Part shown: positions 59,606-64,000 of the stretch, piece after piece
Layout: each line of letters opens with the position of its first letter
How positions within the stretch are numbered: position 1 is the first letter of the stretch
DNA from: Lepidurus packardi
Lineage: Eukaryota; Arthropoda; Branchiopoda; Notostraca; Triopsidae
Assembly (NCBI GenBank): GCA_023053545.1
Contig: JAKZAN010000007.1
Location: forward strand, 2,852,001 to 2,916,000
Direction: 5' to 3'
DNA length: 64,000 nucleotides
Translations under genes and position numbers: made by a program
Notes under the pieces: model-generated
What the model was told of the DNA's origin: nothing
Database searches by the model: none
The model's input: the letters and a program-made list of their open reading frames with translations, nothing else

Positions 59606-61137
59606 CCGTGCCAAGCTCTCCATTTTCCCCCCAATTTTTTGTTGTCAATGAAAATTGATTTGTGTGTGACACTTTGCGGTTTTCATGTGTCTACAGACAG
59701 TTTTTTCTTTGTGGGGGACAGGTGTGTTGGGGACAATAGTGTGGTGGCAGGTATAAGAAAGTGTCGAATACCCCGCCCCTGTCCCCAATGCATTGGCTGA
59801 ACCTTCTCCCTGAGTCAGACAATCTGAAATGACATGCCCCGCCTGTACGCGACAGACAAAACCTAAAACCCCAAGACGACAAAATGAAAAAAATACCACC
59901 AGCAACCACCAAAGTTTTATGTGTTCAACCGCAACTCTCGATAGGAAAAAACAAAAAGGCAACCCAACCTTTCCAAATCTTAATAACACTGAAGGGGACA
60001 CAATCAGTGGTGTGCTCTCTACATAATCCATTACGAGCCCCCAAAACTAATGAGACCTCTTTAAAAACGACCACTCCATTCAATTTTTCTCCCTCAAGAA
60101 ACTCCTCAGGGTATGTTGTTGTATGTTAAGTATGTTTGGAACTCTCCTCTCTTAAAAAATAAAATTAAAAAAATGGTTGTACGTAAATGCAGTACATACG
60201 TCAGTGTCCCTTGGAAACTTCAGACACCATTATGTAGCCTGATAGCTCCCATTTTTATCAGTCTTGGGTTCCGACTTGCCTCATCACTTCCACTATCATG
60301 GCAAATGTCACTTGACCCTTTTTCCTTTTCCACTCACTTTTGCATTCCTTTCTTAGGCTTTGAACAAATATGTAAGTTAATATACACTCTCCCGTATCTT
60401 GTCTTACTACCACATCAATTTTCATTCAAACGTACCAAATTTTTCCCTTTTTCATCCAAATGGTTTCCAAATGTTTACTTCAACTTGAAATAAACCAACA
60501 GAGAATACGTGTTTTTTGAAAATCATTAATTCATTGAAAAGTGGAAAGTATTGATCAATATCACACATTCTATCCGGAACTAAACTTGAAAGAATCTGTC
60601 TGAATTTAAGAATCAAGTATTGCGCTTTTAATTGTATATTTTTAGATTTCTCCATTTGTTTATTATCCTTTATTAGGTTCACAACAAATCGATTTGAATG
60701 CTTTTGCTTTCTACAATGTCATACAAGTACTCATGGAATCGTCAGAATCATCTAGAAACCCTTGGGACTCTTGTTTCTCCTGCCAGTGTGACTTGAACGC
60801 ATTTTCTCTCGTAGCCATGTGGATCTCAACCGAATTGAGTACATTTAGCCAAGCACGGTCTAATAGGAATTGTAAGGAATCACGTTTGAAATCCTGAGAA
60901 TCACGGAAAATTACCAAGTTCGGGATGTTTGACTTGAACACAATCCTCTCTTTCGAAACACAATCTTGCTTTTAACCCGGTTAAATCTCTTAAATCACTT
61001 GAGCCGTCCTAGAAATGACAACCGAAAAAACTTTGGAAAGATTTCCATTCTCCCCAAGTGATTTGAACAGCTCCTTAACGGCCTAAGACACTTAAAACCT
61101 GTCGACACCAACACCATCGAGATGTGTCTATGCGGAA

Positions 61138-61179
61138 TTCGGTTGTACTGTTGAACAGCTGTTCAACAGTACAACCGAA
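61138..61179. repeat. 42-bp perfect palindrome
   Basis: Arms of 21 bases meet with no spacer (centre GAACAG|CTGTTC); every base pairs, from TTCGGTTG on the left to CAACCGAA on the right. A second palindrome follows 7 bases later. Confidence 0.9.
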
Positions 61180-61186
61180 ACTACAA

Positions 61187-61233
61187 TCTTCTATAACCCT
61201 TTGAGAACAGTGTTCTCAAAGGGTTATAGAAGA
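61187..61233. repeat. 47-bp perfect palindrome with one-base centre
   Basis: Arms of 23 bases around a single G at 61210 (TCTTCTATAACC... to ...GGTTATAGAAGA). It is unrelated in sequence to the palindrome 7 bases upstream. Confidence 0.9.
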
Positions 61234-61630
61234 GGCGCATTTCAGAATAACTAAAGTCCTGAATTCCTACATGAACTCGGAGGATCATCAAGACGCTAAG
61301 GAGGCTTGTGACACAGGGGGATGTTTGTCCGAACAACACATTCCTGGGCTCGGGATTGGATGGTTTGTCTGTTAAACCCTGGTACTGGTATATTTATTGG
61401 GGTCAGCTATGGATATATACTATATGGTGCAATGTGACTTGAGAAACTCGGAATATGAATGGGATGACAAAAGCTTCACCACAGGTGGAAAAACTTGAAA
61501 AGCCCAAGACACAAAAGGACAAGTGATATTAGCTGCCTTGGCCCTCTTGCCCCTACCCCCCGAAAAAAGAGAAGAAAAAAGATGAAGATCTATAAGGCGA
61601 CAAGAAAAAGATAGTCCCTCCATATCTTTT

Positions 61631-61645
61631 GTGTGTGTGTGTGTG
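61631..61645. repeat. Short (GT)n microsatellite
   Basis: About seven GT units followed by GAGAGA. Confidence 0.75.
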
Positions 61646-62198
61646 AGAGAAACTGGTCTGTGTAAAAAGATATCCATGCCTAGCGCTCATTGAGGCGTTG
61701 TTCTCCACTAGTATCTATAAGGTATATGTGCTGGGATAACCAAGTGTCTTTTCCATTTGTATCTATTCTCCCTTTTTAAAGCCAAAATAACCAACCCAAA
61801 TCCACGAAGGAAAAAGACGATGTAGATGGATGCCCAAAGTGGTGCAGCCAGGCAGATAATGATGCTTTCCCTCTTTCACAATGGAAAACTCCCTTCCCTT
61901 TTGGGTTTAGACAGGCAAGGAAAAGGGCAACTTGAACTTTTCGCATGTTTTTCACACATTGGTGGTGTGGAGAATGCAAACAAATGGTAAGTTGTCACCA
62001 GATTGCCAATTCTGCAAACTTCCATTTTCGACTTTTCCGGCTCTAAATTTTATTCTTTGAAAAACGTAAGATTGAAAAAAAATATGCAAAGGGCAAATCA
62101 GAGCAAAGCTTGCTTCTCATACTTCGTAATATTGAGTAGATTATTAAGTGCTGTTACAATTTCTTGATATTTTATATACTATTTTTAAATGATTAGAT

Positions 62199-62366
62199 CT
62201 AGCGAAAGAACAACTCCATTCCAACATACTGATCAACATCTTGAAAGATTTCGTTAGTTTTACGAACGAAAGGAGCAACACGAAGGAATGAAATCAATGA
62301 CGACAGTAATTGCTGCGGCGTTGTTGAAGAAAACCATCTGACTCGTGTAAATTCAGTCGCAAGCAT
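62199..62366 (-). CDS. Small unidentified ORF overlapping segment copy B
   Basis: A 55-codon frame from ATG to TAG (begins MLATEFTRVRWFSS, ends YVGMELFFR). The first half overlaps the segment shared with 59437-59605, where the copy A frame is interrupted sooner. No family recognised. The frame may be a remnant of a repeat-encoded protein or chance; codon-level conservation between the two copies was not consistent in this frame. Confidence 0.15.
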   Translation of the reverse strand: MLATEFTRVRWFSSTTPQQLLSSLISFLRVAPFVRKTNEIFQDVDQYVGMELFFR

Positions 62367-62440
62367 GGTTGGAAGAGCAAGTACTGCCTCCCAGTACGGT
62401 TACCAGGAGGTCAAAGTGAGGCACCAATTTCAGCCAAAAG
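62270..62440. repeat. Diverged segment, copy B (pairs with 59437-59605)
   Basis: See copy A. Conserved blocks are at 62306-62333 and 62375-62418, in the same orientation and with the same 93-base spacing, 2835 bases apart. Confidence 0.5.
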
Positions 62441-64000
62441 TGGTCTTCATCGCGGATGTAACATTTCAAGTGCTCATGCTTTTTTCAGAATGAATGAAAC
62501 AGGAGCTAATAATCTGTAATTAACCGTGTTTTATGCTCCACGTGTAAGGATTTACTCTCAAGTAAAAAAAAAAATTGCTTCTAAATTTCCCTTGACATTT
62601 CCCGGGCTGGTCTTGCTCGCAAAGATGAAATAAATGCTGAAAAACAAGCGATTTATAAAAAGTGGCGTTATTAAGCTTGGTTCCCAAAACACAAGTACCA
62701 GTAGGTACCGGCCAATACTACACCACCTGACACTTTGGAAAGGTGATACGGTCGGAGTAGGAGAAGGTCACTTGGAAAGCCTGAGTTCATCCATTGGCTA
62801 TTTTTTTTCAGTAGAGAGACAAAGGTCTGGAGCTTGTTGTTTGATCATACTTTTTTCCCCCTTTGGTTTTTCTATATGTTTCTGGGTGAGATAGGTGGCT
62901 CTGACCAGGTTAGGTTGGCGTGACATATGGGAGCAGCAGGCCTCACGATAGGGTGCTAAGTGTGAAGGCTTTACCTGTTGACATGGGCTTTCCATCACGC
63001 GACCCAACAACATCAACATAGCCCCTTTTTCGGGAACGAGTGTTGATGAGGACACATACATATTCGGAAAGATACGCTCCAGTCTCTCAAAAAACGTGCA
63101 ACTTCCCCCAGAGTCCCTTTTCCCGTTTAAAAAATTAAAATATTTCACTTTTGTCGACGCTTCCACACACCGGTTTGATGTGGCAACCCGAAAAAAAAAA
63201 TTCGATAATTGTACAACGAGAAATCTGACATACCTTCAAAGATCCCAATCTCTTTTGACTGTGAAACACCTATCCGGAGCCTAAACGACAGTAACAATCG
63301 CTTTTACTAGCACGGCAACAACGACAATCCATTCGTGATTGGGATCTCCTTTTCGCTCTTTCAAGTCTGATTCGAGTTCAATTCGGGAACAAAGTCTGTG
63401 AGACTCGGAGTAATTTATCTGTTTTCATTTTTGGTTTTCTTAGAAAAATTCGCAATTTCGTTTTCAGACCTACAAATTAGCTGGGAGTTAAAAGGAGGCG
63501 TACAGGGTAAGAAAATAGGAGATTTAAAAAAATGGTTTTCGGCGGTCAAAGCCAGTTTTTCCTTTTCTTCCCTTCTTTTTTTATTTATTTTTATACGGCC
63601 CCCGAAAAAGAAAGAAAAAAAAAACGAAGAAGAACCGCACGGCTATACACATCATTGGCATACCAAAACCGTACCATACCACAAGGCCACAAAAGGTTAT
63701 AGCCGTATTTAGGCCTATAGGCCCATCAGCAGCTCTCATAGATTTGATGCTAACAGGGCTTCCCTTCCCTTCACAGTCTTTTTATTCTCCCTTTTCCTTT
63801 TCTCTTCTGTTTATTTTGTAAACGTAAAAGAGGCCGCAGTTGCTATTGTCTTTCTTGTGTGGGGCTTTCTTCGGAAAATTGTGCTGCTGCCTTTGAGTAA
63901 CCGAGAACTGTCAGCAAATCAACTTCTGGAGGAGTAAAAACTTGGACTCTGACTGACAACACCAAATCTATATCGCGTGAGTTATTCAATTATACATTAG

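Larger units (their letters stand above)
45442..64000. other. 18.5-kb region without a recognisable gene (TMTC2 upstream/intron 1)
   Basis: No exon with family resemblance was found on either strand. In vertebrates TMTC2 also has a tiny first exon followed by a very long intron, so much of this may be intron 1. The longest open frames (51616-52092 and 56191-56655 on plus; 55920-56342 on minus; about 140-158 codons) show no domains, have unlike compositions and overlap other frames. Features inside are simple repeats, palindromes and one diverged segment pair, listed separately. Confidence 0.5.

Noticed and set aside
63712-63723. GGCCTATAGGCC 12-bp palindrome
   Set aside because: Short enough to be expected by chance in 64 kb.

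Overview
The window is eukaryotic nuclear DNA and most likely comes from an arthropod. Every cellular gene is split by GT-AG introns, many of them only 60-80 bases long, and the proteins are clear metazoan orthologues. The short introns, the BEL/Pao retrotransposon and the AT-rich, homopolymer-laden spacers would suit a branchiopod crustacean such as Daphnia, but the species call is inference.

Bases 1-17728 are a head-to-tail array of one BEL/Pao LTR retrotransposon family. Three internal regions alternate with LTRs in the order int1 - LTR (3'-truncated) - int2 (5'-truncated) - LTR (646 bp) - int3 (full) - LTR (646 bp). Neighbouring copies share one LTR. The two complete LTRs look identical by eye, so the array is young or is still being homogenised. 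Copy 1 carries two frameshifts, copy 2 lacks the front of gag, and copy 3 has a 1952-codon gag-pol frame whose likely start codon lies in another frame.

Bases 17.9-32 kb are a compact cluster of conserved genes: a HACD3-type very-long-chain 3-hydroxyacyl-CoA dehydratase (+, 7 exons), Tudor-SN/SND1 (-, 15 exons), the four-SH3 RING ligase POSH/SH3RF (-, about 12 exons), and the mitochondrial cobalamin GTPase chaperone MMAA (+, 4 exons). HACD3 and SND1 are convergent, SND1 and POSH lie in tandem, POSH and MMAA are divergent, and MMAA and TMTC2 are convergent. They act in unrelated pathways (ER lipid elongation, RNA regulation, JNK/ubiquitin signalling, B12 metabolism), so this is ordinary gene packing and not a functional cluster.

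Bases 32.1-45.4 kb hold nine exons of a TMTC2 orthologue (-, ER O-mannosyltransferase with TPRs), with introns of up to 7 kb. Its short first coding exon was not found. Bases 45.4-64 kb have no recognisable gene and may be TMTC2 intron 1 plus intergenic DNA. That stretch contains microsatellites, a pair of adjacent perfect palindromes near 61.1-61.2 kb, and two diverged copies of an unidentified segment of about 110 bp. I did not find a convincing undescribed multi-gene system. The strongest unexplained items are the LTR-sharing array placed 160 bp upstream of HACD3, the twin palindromes, and the paired diverged segments.
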